This document shows positions 45,973-54,616 of a stretch of 64,000 bases of DNA, one piece after another. The translations under genes were made by a program, and so were the position numbers. Under the pieces are notes generated by a model. It worked only from the letters and a program-made list of their open reading frames with translations. It made no database searches and was not told the DNA's origin. This stretch comes from Gulosibacter molinativorax. GTDB taxonomy: Bacteria > Actinomycetota > Actinomycetes > Actinomycetales > Microbacteriaceae. The DNA lies in contig NZ_CP028426.1 in the NCBI RefSeq assembly GCF_003010915.2, positions 1,798,001-1,862,000 of the forward strand, read 5' to 3'. Position 1 is the first letter of the stretch; each line of letters starts with the position of its first letter.

Positions 45973-48900
45973 CACTTCACCCCCATGGTGCTGACGATGC
46001 GGATGGAGTCATTGCCGCGCTGCTCGATCACGAGACGCTCGTCCCGGTGCAGTGCCGCGAGACGACCGGCGAGTTCGTCGTCGGTCGCGCCATTCCGAAT
46101 CGCATTCCTCAGCCGACGATCCGCCTCGTTGGTGAGTGGATGCTGGAACAGGAGATCGAGCGCAGCGTTGGTCTCGGCGCTCTGCGGAAGCAGTCCTGCG
46201 CCGAGCCGGTTCCAGACAGTCTTCCGCACCCCGCGCAGCCGGCCGGCAATCGCGACCGGCGTCGCGAGGTCGCTGCGGATGAGCTCAGCGACGAGGTCAT
46301 CGTGGCTATGGAGACGCTCGAGCGCCGGCTCCTCGGGCGTGCTCTGGAAGAGGCGAAGGGTCTCGATGCCGGTGAGGAGTTTCGTTTCGCCGTCGAGCGA
46401 GATCCAGCCGAAGACATCGATGCCCGACTCGGTGCGAACGTAAGCGGCGATGCCCTCGTCGACATCGCTGACCCGCTTCGAGCGGGTTGCGTCGAGCAGG
46501 TCGGGCAGGTGCTCGACCTTCGCCGCGATCTCCGGGGTCTGCTTCTGGGCGTTCTGCCACCACATGTAGGCGAGGCTTGCGGCGTCGATGTCGTCCTCTT
46601 CGGCCGGCTCGTCGAGGCGGCCGTTGTAGAGCTCCTCGATGACCTTGATCTCGTCGTCCGTCCCGAAGAACCGCTCGTCGGAGCCGAACGCCTGAGCGTT
46701 CTTCGCCAGCCGGTCCGCGATGCGCCGACGAAGCGACAGCACACCGTTCAGCGTGCCGTGGAAGATCGAGTAGAGCAGCACCTCCGGGGCTGTCTGCCCG
46801 ACCCGGTCGACTCGACCTGCGCGCTGCACCAGCCGCACGATGGCCCAGGGCAGGTCGTAGTTCACAACGACGTGCGCGTCCTGGAGATTCTGCCCTTCGC
46901 TCAGCACGTCGGTGGAGATGAGCACCCGCAGTTCGTCTACCGTCTCGCCCTCCGGGATGAGGGCACGGTTCGAGATCGGTGAGAAGCGGATCGCGAGCTG
47001 TGTCGGGTCCTCGTCGTCGCCGGTGGCGGCGTCGACCGCGTCGATGCCGTGCGCTCGCAGGGCGCTGTTGAGGTAGTTCGCGGTGTCCTTGTACTCGGTG
47101 AAGACGAGCACCTTGTCCGCAGGGTGCGTCTGCTCCAGGAGCTTGATGAGCTCGGCGAGCTTCGAGTCCCGCGTCGCGTCCCATTCGCCGTAAAGGTTCA
47201 GCAGTCCGCGGATCGCGTCCGTATCGGCAGTCAGGTGTTCCCGCAGCGCTGGGGTGAACAGTTCTGGCCGCACCCAGTTCACGTAGTCGGGAGTTTCATT
47301 GTTGAGCGCTTCATATCGCTGCGCCGCAGCATCGTTGAGCCGTTCGGCATCGTCGACCTCGTGTTCGATGAGGTCGTCATCGTCGAGCAGGTCCGCCTCC
47401 TGGATTGTGCCCGTCGGCAGAGCGAGACCGTTGTCGATCGCGTAGAGGAACATTTCGTTCCTTGCAACGTGGCGTCGGAGAGAGAGTGTAAAGGCGTGCC
47501 CACCGGACGACAGGCGCTTGTAGAGCGTGGTGCGAACGAAGGCGGCCGCATTCGATCGCGCCCGACGGAAGTTCTCGACCAACTCCTTCTCCTTCGCCGT
47601 CCACGACTTCTCCTTTGCAGTGTCGACGTAGTCGATCAGCGAGTAGCGCGGGAGGATGAGCTGATCGATCGCGTCGATCGTCACGTCATCGACCATCAGA
47701 GCCGCAGGGTCGTCGGGCGCGAACGGGTGATCGACCGGCACCGCGATCCGCTCCGGAAAGCGGAACCGGTCGCCGTTCGCGAACGTCAGGTACTTCTGGC
47801 CATCCTCGTCGGTCTCCGAGTAGTTGTTCTTGATGAACGTCCGGGTCCGACGGATGAGATGCTCACTCATCAACCGCTTCCAGTCGTCCGGGTCCTCGGA
47901 CTTTCGAAAAGCTTGCAACGTCGTGATCTTGCCGTCGACCTTGTCGATGAGTCGGGGATCGGCGGCAAGGGCGTTGATCGGCGCGATGCCGAGATCGTCA
48001 TCCGGCTGGATGAATAGCCCGAGCTGATTGGCGACATCCTCGAAACGACGGTTGTATGGCGTCGCGGTAAGCAAGAGGGCCTTCGCATTGGCGCGATCCA
48101 GGTATTCCTGCACGGCTTTATAGTCGCGGCGCTCATCATTGCGAAGCGTGTGCGACTCGTCGACGATGACGAAGCGGTAGCGACTCAGCGCGGGCAGCTG
48201 CGTGTGCGCGATGCTGTAGCTGACGACCTTGCCGGGGATGTCGTAGGTGTCGAAGTAGCCCTCCCACATCGACGTGAGGTTCTTTGGGCAGACGACAAGC
48301 GGAAGGTAGCCGTGCTCCTCGCGGAGCATGAGTGCGACGGCCACGGCAGTGATCGTCTTGCCCAGGCCGACGACATCACCGAGCATCGTGCCGCCTCGGG
48401 ACATGATCCGCCGCGCCAGGGTGCGAACCGCAGTCGACTGGTACTCCAGCAGTTCCGACTTCACCTCGTTCGGCACGGAATACTCATCGAGGCCCTCACG
48501 CACATCGCGGGAGAGGTCGTAGCAGACTTTGAGGAAAACCTCGTAGGGCGAATGCGGCTCGATTGCCGCCCAGGACTCGTCGAGGAGGCTTAGCAGCTGC
48601 CCATTGATGAGATGGCTGTGCGGGTCGTTCCAGCGGTCCTCAAACCACTTCGCTAGGTCCTTGCCGCCACCCGATGAGTCGAGCACGTCGACGTTGAGTT
48701 CCAGGTTGCTCGCCAGACCGGAGGGTGTGAGGTTCGAGCTGCCGACGAAGCCGGTGATCGGGTTGTTGAGGTCGTCTCGGTAGAAGATATACGTCTTGCC
48801 GTGGAGCGGGCGACGGGTGAACACCTTGAACTCGACTCGCCCCTGCTCGATGAGTTCGCGCAGCGACCCGAGCGTCTCGCGATCGGACGCGGTCGGAGCC

Positions 48901-49238
48901 CCGCGCATGAGTTGGGTACGGAGGTGATCGAGTAGCTCATGCATCCTCGCGTGCGCCGTATCTCGGTCGGCGTCCTGTCTATCACGCCCGTCTACCGTGG
49001 CTTGGAGTTCCTCCAGCACCTCCACCTCAGGCCCGCCGGCCATCATGCCGAGAAGGATGCGTACGGTAGCTCTCGTCGGGTTTCCCGGCAGCGGCTTCGC
49101 CTTAACGATCTCGTCAAAAACTCGCCAACCACGGAGGTTGAAATAGCCGACGGCAACATCGAGCTGATCAAAAGCCTGGAGCGTTGCCTGGAGGTGATCA
49201 CCGAGCCGGTGGTCTATGTTGTCAAAAATCCGGGTCAA
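45972..49238 (-). CDS. PLD-type nuclease fused to a SNF2-family helicase
   Basis: An 1088-residue fusion. The N-terminus (IFDNIDHRLGDHLQATLQ..., DVAVGYFNLRGW) leads to a phospholipase D-like nuclease motif, HGKTYIF (146-152) with GSSNLT (166-171). A two-lobed SNF2 motor follows: Walker A GLGKT (291-295), DESH (360-363), TATP (391-394), and later LISTDVLSEGQNLQ and LVQRAGRVDRVGQ. The TTG start at 49238 is the only start before a stop and matches family N-termini. The first gene of its operon, it likely supplies translocation and cutting for a restriction-like system with the downstream methyltransferase. Confidence 0.88.
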   Translation of the reverse strand: MTRIFDNIDHRLGDHLQATLQAFDQLDVAVGYFNLRGWRVFDEIVKAKPLPGNPTRATVRILLGMMAGGPEVEVLEELQATVDGRDRQDADRDTAHARMHELLDHLRTQLMRGAPTASDRETLGSLRELIEQGRVEFKVFTRRPLHGKTYIFYRDDLNNPITGFVGSSNLTPSGLASNLELNVDVLDSSGGGKDLAKWFEDRWNDPHSHLINGQLLSLLDESWAAIEPHSPYEVFLKVCYDLSRDVREGLDEYSVPNEVKSELLEYQSTAVRTLARRIMSRGGTMLGDVVGLGKTITAVAVALMLREEHGYLPLVVCPKNLTSMWEGYFDTYDIPGKVVSYSIAHTQLPALSRYRFVIVDESHTLRNDERRDYKAVQEYLDRANAKALLLTATPYNRRFEDVANQLGLFIQPDDDLGIAPINALAADPRLIDKVDGKITTLQAFRKSEDPDDWKRLMSEHLIRRTRTFIKNNYSETDEDGQKYLTFANGDRFRFPERIAVPVDHPFAPDDPAALMVDDVTIDAIDQLILPRYSLIDYVDTAKEKSWTAKEKELVENFRRARSNAAAFVRTTLYKRLSSGGHAFTLSLRRHVARNEMFLYAIDNGLALPTGTIQEADLLDDDDLIEHEVDDAERLNDAAAQRYEALNNETPDYVNWVRPELFTPALREHLTADTDAIRGLLNLYGEWDATRDSKLAELIKLLEQTHPADKVLVFTEYKDTANYLNSALRAHGIDAVDAATGDDEDPTQLAIRFSPISNRALIPEGETVDELRVLISTDVLSEGQNLQDAHVVVNYDLPWAIVRLVQRAGRVDRVGQTAPEVLLYSIFHGTLNGVLSLRRRIADRLAKNAQAFGSDERFFGTDDEIKVIEELYNGRLDEPAEEDDIDAASLAYMWWQNAQKQTPEIAAKVEHLPDLLDATRSKRVSDVDEGIAAYVRTESGIDVFGWISLDGETKLLTGIETLRLFQSTPEEPALERLHSHDDLVAELIRSDLATPVAIAGRLRGVRKTVWNRLGAGLLPQSAETNAALDLLFQHPLTNEADRRLRNAIRNGATDDELAGRLAALHRDERLVIEQRGNDSIRIVSTMGVK

Positions 49239-49487
49239 TGCGACGCCGCCGGTGTCATCGTTACAACTCGCATAGTCCTCTTCCCCGCTTAGCCGGCACG
49301 CTCCAAACCTGATCGAGCAATCACTATCTCAGTCTAGCGAGAAGGTCAGACACTCGGTCTCGACTGATCGAATCACCGACGAGCAGCCAGCGCTACCTAC
49401 GCACTGACATCACCCGACCACCTTCCACCATCTGACCCGAATGAACGTATGCTACGATGCCAGCAGTCATCTTAGATAGGAGTCGGG
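49239..49487. promoter_or_regulatory. Divergent control region between cargo operon and relaxase; candidate oriT
   Basis: 249 gene-free bases between two outward-reading operons. The relaxase side ends TAGATAGGAGTCGGG before its ATG; the same TAGAT-C/A-GGAG pattern precedes the excisionase gene. MobF relaxases usually nick an oriT close to their gene, which makes this the first place to look, but I cannot identify a nic site by eye. Confidence 0.4.
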
Positions 49488-52400
49488 ATGCATGGTGGCG
49501 TGGTTCTGTTCCGGGGCACCGGAGCCGATGCCATGCGCTATGTCGAGTCCGACCGCTCCCGAGCAGACGACTATTACCTCGGCGACACCACCGGCATCTC
49601 ATACACCGTCCTCGACGCATGCGGCGAAGCGAACAGCCGACCGCTCAGCGCTGAGGACTATGCGGGCTGGGTGGACTGGATCAACCCCGACACCGAAGAA
49701 CGAATGGGCAGGCCACGGCTTGCAGGATCGGATCGTCAAGGCTCGCCTCGGTTCGCAGAGATGGTCATCAATACCCCGAAGTCGCTCTCGATCGCCGCCG
49801 CCCTCCACCCCGAAGTGTCCGAGGCCCTGGACGCGGCGCAGCAGGGCGCGCTGTCGGAGATTCAGCGGTGGCTCTCTCAGCACTCGGTGACGCGCGTCGG
49901 CCCGCGCGGGAAGCAGGAAGTCGTGCCAATCGAGCACATGCAGGTCGTCGGGATCACACACTACACTTCCCGCGCAGGCGACCCGCACCGCCACATCCAT
50001 ATGCAGGTCGGCACCAGGGTCTGGGCGGCAGCTGCGTGGCGGGCGCTGGATACGGCGGCGATGTTCAAGCAACAGGGCGCGATCCGGGCGCTCGGGTCTG
50101 CAGTGATCGCCGCCAGCCCTGAGCTTGCGGAGGTGCTGGATCGGCACGGCCTCACCCTTGACCCAGTGACGGGAGAGGTGACCGAGCTGGAGCCGTTCAA
50201 TGCGCTGATGAGCAAGCGCGGCGCACAGGTGCGGAAGAACCTGGAACGGCTCGAAGCCGAATGGGAGGCCGCGCATCCAGGCCAGACGATGGGGCCAGTG
50301 GTGTTCTCCCGGCTCGCTGCGAAGGCGTGGGCGTTCGAGCGCCCCGCGAAGAAACCGACCACGACCCGAGAAGAAGCCGAATGGCTGACTGAGCTCCGAG
50401 AGGCCGGCTACGACCCCGGAACCCTCACCCGCAAGCCCGTCAGCGCGCCGGCGCGCTCCGACGAACTCTCGGTGCAGGAGATTGCGTCGCGCGCGCTGGA
50501 TCGCTGCGCCGCCGAATCATCGGCGTGGACGCACCACGACGTGCAGGAGCAGGCCGCCCGCATCATCACCGAACACGGCGTGCGCGCTACCCACGGAGAG
50601 TTGCGGGAGCTGATCGCGCTCTCGACGGCGCTCGCACTCGAGGACTGCTTCTCGATCCTGCCGACCGGCGCAGCCGCACCGGAGCATGTGGCGCATCTCA
50701 CGAGCTTGCGCGTGGTGCAGGTCGAGAGCGAGCTTCGCGACCTCCTCGCTGCCCGACTGCCGAAGAACGAGCAGCGCTATCGTGACGTGTCGCAAGTCGC
50801 TGCACGGCTCGGGCAGCGGCTCGACGCAGGCCAACTTCACGCGGCAGCAGCGGTCGCATCCGCCGATGCGCTGGTGATCGTGGAAGGCGCTGCGGGCGCG
50901 GGGAAGACCACGATGCTTGCAACGGCGATCGCCGCCGCGAACGATCAAGACCGAGGGGTGCGCGTCGTTGCGCCGACCAAGCGCGCTGCCGATGTTGCGC
51001 AGCAGGAACTCGGCGTGTCCGCTACCTCGGTTGCTGCTCTCGTGCACGCGCATGGCTATCGGTGGAACGAGGACGGCGTATGGACGCGACTCACGCCGGG
51101 CGCGACTGACCCGGCCACGGGTGCGACGTTCACCGGCCCGCCGACCGGTGCCGTGCTGCGGCGTGGGGATCGGATCGTGGTCGACGAGGCTGGGATGCTC
51201 GGCCAAGACACTGCCCTCGCACTGTTCGCTGTTGCAGCGGAAGCGGGTGCAACGGTCGCGCTCGTGGGTGATCGTGCGCAGCTCGCCGCTGTCGGTCGCG
51301 GCGGCGTCCTCGACATGGCCGCACAGATTCGCGGTCGCACCTTCGACATGGCCGAGGTACACCGCTTCACCGACCCCGACTACGCCGACCTCACCGTGCG
51401 AATGCGTGACCGCCGCGACCCCGGCGACGTGTTCGACCACCTCGACCGACTCGACCTCATCCGCGTGCACGCAGACAGCGACGAGTTGCAAGAGCACATC
51501 GCGCACAATGCCCGCGACGGGGAGATAATCACCGTCGCGAGCAACGACGAGGCGACGCGATTGAATGAGCGCATTCGGGAGGAGCGGATCGCTCGCGGCC
51601 TGGTCGATGACGTCACCACGACGAAGTGCAGTGATGGGCTGAGTGTCGGTGCGGGTGATCTGATCCAGACTCGCCGCAACGACACTGCGCTGGGTGTGGC
51701 GAACCGGCAACAGTGGATCGTGCAACGCGTCGAACCAGACGGCTCGGTCTGGGTGCGAGACGCGCACGACGAGCGCAAGCGGGAGCACACACGGCACCTT
51801 CCCGCCGAATACGTCAGCGAGCATGCGCACTTGTCCTATGCCGCGACCGCCTACGGCGTGCAAGGCGTCACCGCCCCCGCTTCGAACACGATCCTCAGCG
51901 ATGGCATCAATGGTGCGGCGGTGTATGTCGGCATGACGAGAGGCAGGGGCGAGAACGCCCTGCACATCATCGCGGAGAGCCGTGCCGAGGCGCGGGCACA
52001 GTTCATCGATGCGATGGAACGCGACCACGCCGACCGAGGCCTCGCAGACGCGACCGAACGCGCGACTGAGGCCGTGCGTGGCCTCATTGACGACGGCCCG
52101 GTGAAACTCGTGAACACCCGCATCGCACAACTCATTCAGGATGCGGAGAAGGCCGAGCATCGCGCCGCATGGTGGGAGCGCGTCGGTGCGCGCCTCGACC
52201 AGCAGCACGAGCACCAGCAGGCAGAGAAGGAGGAGCAGGCCGCCGTGATCCAGTCCGTGACAGAGGCGGCAGTTCGAGTGCGCGCCGAGGTGCAGGAACC
52301 GCTCACGGTGGTCGCCAAGAAGGAAGGCGCCGAGCACCTGGCCACGCTCGACCAAGAGACAGTCACACTGACAAAGCTCAACGCGTCGGGGAGGTTCGGG

Positions 52401-52946
52401 AGACGCGCCGCACGCAAAGACCACCAGGCCGCCACCACACTCGCGGCCAAGAGCCGTGCCCGCGTTGCAGACCGTTGGGGCACAACACCCGACGATGCCG
52501 ACACGCTCATCGGCTGGGCCTCGCGCGCAGCAGAACGGCTCGCCGCACGCGACCCTCGCGTAATCGAGGCCGAACAGCGTGCCGAAGCCGCCCGCGTTGC
52601 CGGGGAGGAGATGGGCAAGCGACACCGCAGTGAACGCCGCGCGCACCACGCAAACATCTTCGGAGCTGAACAAGTACGACGTGACCCCCTGCGCTACGAG
52701 TTCACCCACGCCGACCGAGAAGCCGCCAAAGCCCACCGCACCGCCGCAACCGCACGACAGGAAGCGGCCGCTTTGCGTGGCATGCCCGTGCAGGATGCCG
52801 CGGCCCGTATCACCGCCCAGCGCGAAGCCGCAGAACAAGCACGGCTCGACCGAGAGGCCCGCGCGCGCAAGCTCCACGCTTCCCACGATCCACTCAGTGA
52901 GAGTCGCCGCCGCACCGGCCCGCACAACGACGTGCCGAGGCTATAG
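49488..52946 (+). CDS. MobF-family relaxase/helicase (TrwC/TraA-like)
   Basis: An 1152-residue conjugative relaxase. The N-terminal relaxase domain has the metal-binding three-histidine motif, seen as H167-x-H169-x-H171 in DPHRHIHMQ, with H158 before it. A RecD-like helicase follows, with Walker A GAAGAGKTT (467-475), DEAGML motif II and a UvrD-like C-terminal YAATAYGVQGVTA. The tail is helical and charged. It would nick oriT and unwind the transferred strand. No coupling protein or mating-pair genes are present, so transfer would need a helper. Confidence 0.92.
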   Translation: MHGGVVLFRGTGADAMRYVESDRSRADDYYLGDTTGISYTVLDACGEANSRPLSAEDYAGWVDWINPDTEERMGRPRLAGSDRQGSPRFAEMVINTPKSLSIAAALHPEVSEALDAAQQGALSEIQRWLSQHSVTRVGPRGKQEVVPIEHMQVVGITHYTSRAGDPHRHIHMQVGTRVWAAAAWRALDTAAMFKQQGAIRALGSAVIAASPELAEVLDRHGLTLDPVTGEVTELEPFNALMSKRGAQVRKNLERLEAEWEAAHPGQTMGPVVFSRLAAKAWAFERPAKKPTTTREEAEWLTELREAGYDPGTLTRKPVSAPARSDELSVQEIASRALDRCAAESSAWTHHDVQEQAARIITEHGVRATHGELRELIALSTALALEDCFSILPTGAAAPEHVAHLTSLRVVQVESELRDLLAARLPKNEQRYRDVSQVAARLGQRLDAGQLHAAAAVASADALVIVEGAAGAGKTTMLATAIAAANDQDRGVRVVAPTKRAADVAQQELGVSATSVAALVHAHGYRWNEDGVWTRLTPGATDPATGATFTGPPTGAVLRRGDRIVVDEAGMLGQDTALALFAVAAEAGATVALVGDRAQLAAVGRGGVLDMAAQIRGRTFDMAEVHRFTDPDYADLTVRMRDRRDPGDVFDHLDRLDLIRVHADSDELQEHIAHNARDGEIITVASNDEATRLNERIREERIARGLVDDVTTTKCSDGLSVGAGDLIQTRRNDTALGVANRQQWIVQRVEPDGSVWVRDAHDERKREHTRHLPAEYVSEHAHLSYAATAYGVQGVTAPASNTILSDGINGAAVYVGMTRGRGENALHIIAESRAEARAQFIDAMERDHADRGLADATERATEAVRGLIDDGPVKLVNTRIAQLIQDAEKAEHRAAWWERVGARLDQQHEHQQAEKEEQAAVIQSVTEAAVRVRAEVQEPLTVVAKKEGAEHLATLDQETVTLTKLNASGRFGRRAARKDHQAATTLAAKSRARVADRWGTTPDDADTLIGWASRAAERLAARDPRVIEAEQRAEAARVAGEEMGKRHRSERRAHHANIFGAEQVRRDPLRYEFTHADREAAKAHRTAATARQEAAALRGMPVQDAAARITAQREAAEQARLDREARARKLHASHDPLSESRRRTGPHNDVPRL

Positions 52947-52990
52947 TGAGCTTTCCCCCGAACGTCAGACCTCAGCGGTAGACTTTGGGC

Positions 52991-53230
52991 ATGACGCCGA
53001 AGCTCGCAGCCTACATCGCAGAGGGTCGAACCCTCTCTGCCGATGAGCGCGAGATTGCTGCGCTCGCACTCCAGCAGATCAGCGACACCGAGCAGGCAGA
53101 AGTCGATGCTGCCTGGGATGAAGAGATCGACCTTCGGGTGGATGAGATTCTGACCGGCAAGGTCGAACTTGTCGACGGCGAAGAAACCCGACGCATGGCC
53201 CGAGCAATGCTGGCGGCCCGCCGCAAGTGA
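52991..53230 (+). CDS. Antitoxin of a ParE-type addiction module
   Basis: A 79-residue acidic protein (MTPKLAAYIAEGRTLSADEREIA...) of the 'addiction module component' type that precedes ParE/RelE toxins. The C-terminal part binds the toxin in such systems. The start at 52991 is preferred over an in-frame TTG at 52985. The stop overlaps the toxin GTG by four bases, the usual arrangement. Likely self-regulated from its own promoter. Confidence 0.85.
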   Translation: MTPKLAAYIAEGRTLSADEREIAALALQQISDTEQAEVDAAWDEEIDLRVDEILTGKVELVDGEETRRMARAMLAARRK

Positions 53231-53550
53231 GCGCGCTACCTTGGCGCGAGCATCCGGCCGCTCGCGAAGAGTATCTGGACGCCCTCGCCTGGTATGACGA
53301 CCAGGAAGCAGGACTCGGCGACCGTCTCGGTGATGACCTCGACGACGGTGTGGACTTCATCAGGGAGTGGCCGGATTCCGCGCCCCTCTATCGTGGCCGT
53401 CAGCGCATCCCTCGTCTTCGGCTCAAGGGCACCAATGTGTTCCCGTACGGCATCATCTACTTGGTTCCAGACGACGAGGTCATCGTCGTTGCGTACGCGC
53501 ACGAGCGCCGCCGCCCTGGGTACTGGCGACAGCGACTCAAAGACCTCTGA
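53227..53550 (+). CDS. ParE/RelE-family toxin
   Basis: A 107-residue toxin-like protein. The order REHPAAREEYLDALAWYDDQ (N-terminal helices), FIREWPDSAPLY and the C-terminal IIYLVPDDEVIVVAYAHERR strand pair matches the ParE/RelE superfamily. Whether it targets gyrase (ParE-like) or mRNA (RelE-like) is not decided by sequence. GTG start coupled to the antitoxin. It would stabilise the integrated element. Confidence 0.87.
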   Translation: MSALPWREHPAAREEYLDALAWYDDQEAGLGDRLGDDLDDGVDFIREWPDSAPLYRGRQRIPRLRLKGTNVFPYGIIYLVPDDEVIVVAYAHERRRPGYWRQRLKDL

Positions 53551-53567
53551 ACAAGCCCACCAGCGAG

Positions 53568-54272
53568 CTATCCCCGGCGACCGGGAGGCAGAAGCCCGCG
53601 AGCGCGGGTGCGAACGAGCCAGCCCTGCGCCGTGGCGTGAGCAACATCATTGATCTTCGCCATGGTGACCGCCGGAGCTTCATCGCCCTGGGATGAGAGC
53701 TTGCCGTACTGGAGCGCGACGAGTTCGTAGAAGTCCGGCGTCTGCTTCGGGTTTCCAAGCGGTTTGAGCAGATCGCGCTCGCTGATCTTCCGGCCAGACG
53801 GCAGCACGATCTTTCCGCCCGTGATCGTCACCGTGCGTTTCATAGCGAACAGCCGCTCGTTGATCGCCGCCTCGATACGAGCGGTCGGCAACGCACGAAG
53901 GTCTTGACTGGAGATGGGATCACCAGGTCGCCACGGAAGGTACACGACGCCCGTGATCTTCACTTCCTCCGGCACCGCGAACTGCTGACGCTGGAGTCGA
54001 ATGAACACGCGAGTCGCGGTCGCTGCGTGCTCGATGTAACGCCACCGGCCGTCGATCGTCTCATTCTGCTCCGAGTCGAGCTGCGCCTGCCGATCCTCGG
54101 CAGTCACGACCTGATCGTTATAGCCGAGCGCTTCATCAAGAAACGCGCTCGCATCCTCGACCCGCTCCCCCGGAAAGCGGTCGGGCAGGTGCCACCCGTC
54201 GGGCAGGTCGTCCGGCACGAGCAGTCCGTCATAGGACTGGTCGCCGGGGCGATGACCGGAGGATGTGGGCAT
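53568..54272 (-). CDS. Conserved-type element protein of unknown function with C-terminal HTH-like segment
   Basis: A 234-residue protein with no family I can name. The middle has VKITGVVYLPWRPGDP, then PTARIEAAINERLF. The C-terminal 35 residues (VTMAKINDVAHATAQGWLVR...) read like a winged-helix or helix-turn-helix segment joined to a basic tail. It is divergent from the excisionase gene, with an inverted repeat between, so a regulator of integrase genes is one option. Proteins with this ending recur beside integrases in actinobacterial elements, from memory. Confidence 0.6.
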   Translation of the reverse strand: MPTSSGHRPGDQSYDGLLVPDDLPDGWHLPDRFPGERVEDASAFLDEALGYNDQVVTAEDRQAQLDSEQNETIDGRWRYIEHAATATRVFIRLQRQQFAVPEEVKITGVVYLPWRPGDPISSQDLRALPTARIEAAINERLFAMKRTVTITGGKIVLPSGRKISERDLLKPLGNPKQTPDFYELVALQYGKLSSQGDEAPAVTMAKINDVAHATAQGWLVRTRARGLLPPGRRG

Positions 54273-54289
54273 GTCCCGATTCTAGCGAG

Positions 54290-54330
54290 CAACACAAGCA
54301 ACTAAAACACTTGCTGTTATCGGCGTGTTG
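54290..54330. promoter_or_regulatory. Inverted repeat between divergent genes (candidate operator)
   Basis: CAACACAAGCAA (54290-54301) faces TTGCT (54311-54315) and GTGTTG (54325-54330), a split inverted repeat in a locally AT-rich 120-bp gap between the unknown minus-strand gene and the excisionase. It may control both. Confidence 0.4.
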
Positions 54331-54392
54331 TGATCTAATCTAAGATACTCGCTGCCATAGCAGCTACCATCTGAGCTAGATCGGAGAACACG

Positions 54393-54605
54393 ATGGGCCA
54401 GAGCACCGCACCCACAGACGAGCACCGGCCTGCCCCGCTGTTCTACTCCGAGGAAGAGACCGCCGCGCTGCTCGGCATCCACCGCACGACGCTGCGCACG
54501 CTTGCCCTCGCGGGCGCGTCTCCGGTGGAGCCGATTCGGCTCACCCAGCACAAGCGCGTCTACCGTCGCATCGACGTACAGCGCCTCGCCGGGCTGGAGA
54601 AGTAG
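54393..54605 (+). CDS. xis: Excisionase / MerR-like HTH protein
   Basis: A 70-residue small DNA-binding protein (SEEETAALLGIHRTTLRTLA is the helix-turn-helix) of the kind found directly before tyrosine integrases. It would direct excision or regulate int. GGAG lies before the ATG, in the same TAGAT-N-GGAG context as the relaxase start. The integrase begins 11 bp downstream. The C-terminus RVYRRIDVQRLAGLEK is typical. Confidence 0.88.
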   Translation: MGQSTAPTDEHRPAPLFYSEEETAALLGIHRTTLRTLALAGASPVEPIRLTQHKRVYRRIDVQRLAGLEK

Positions 54606-54616
54606 GCGACAGCATC

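Noticed and set aside
39411..49238. DISARM or BREX system
   Set aside because: A SNF2 helicase, PLD motif and methyltransferase are shared ideas, but drmA/drmB and pglZ/brxC partners are missing and domains are fused differently.
50517..52925. 802-codon open frame opposite the relaxase gene
   Set aside because: Low-complexity composition and no motif; the plus strand carries a complete MobF relaxase.
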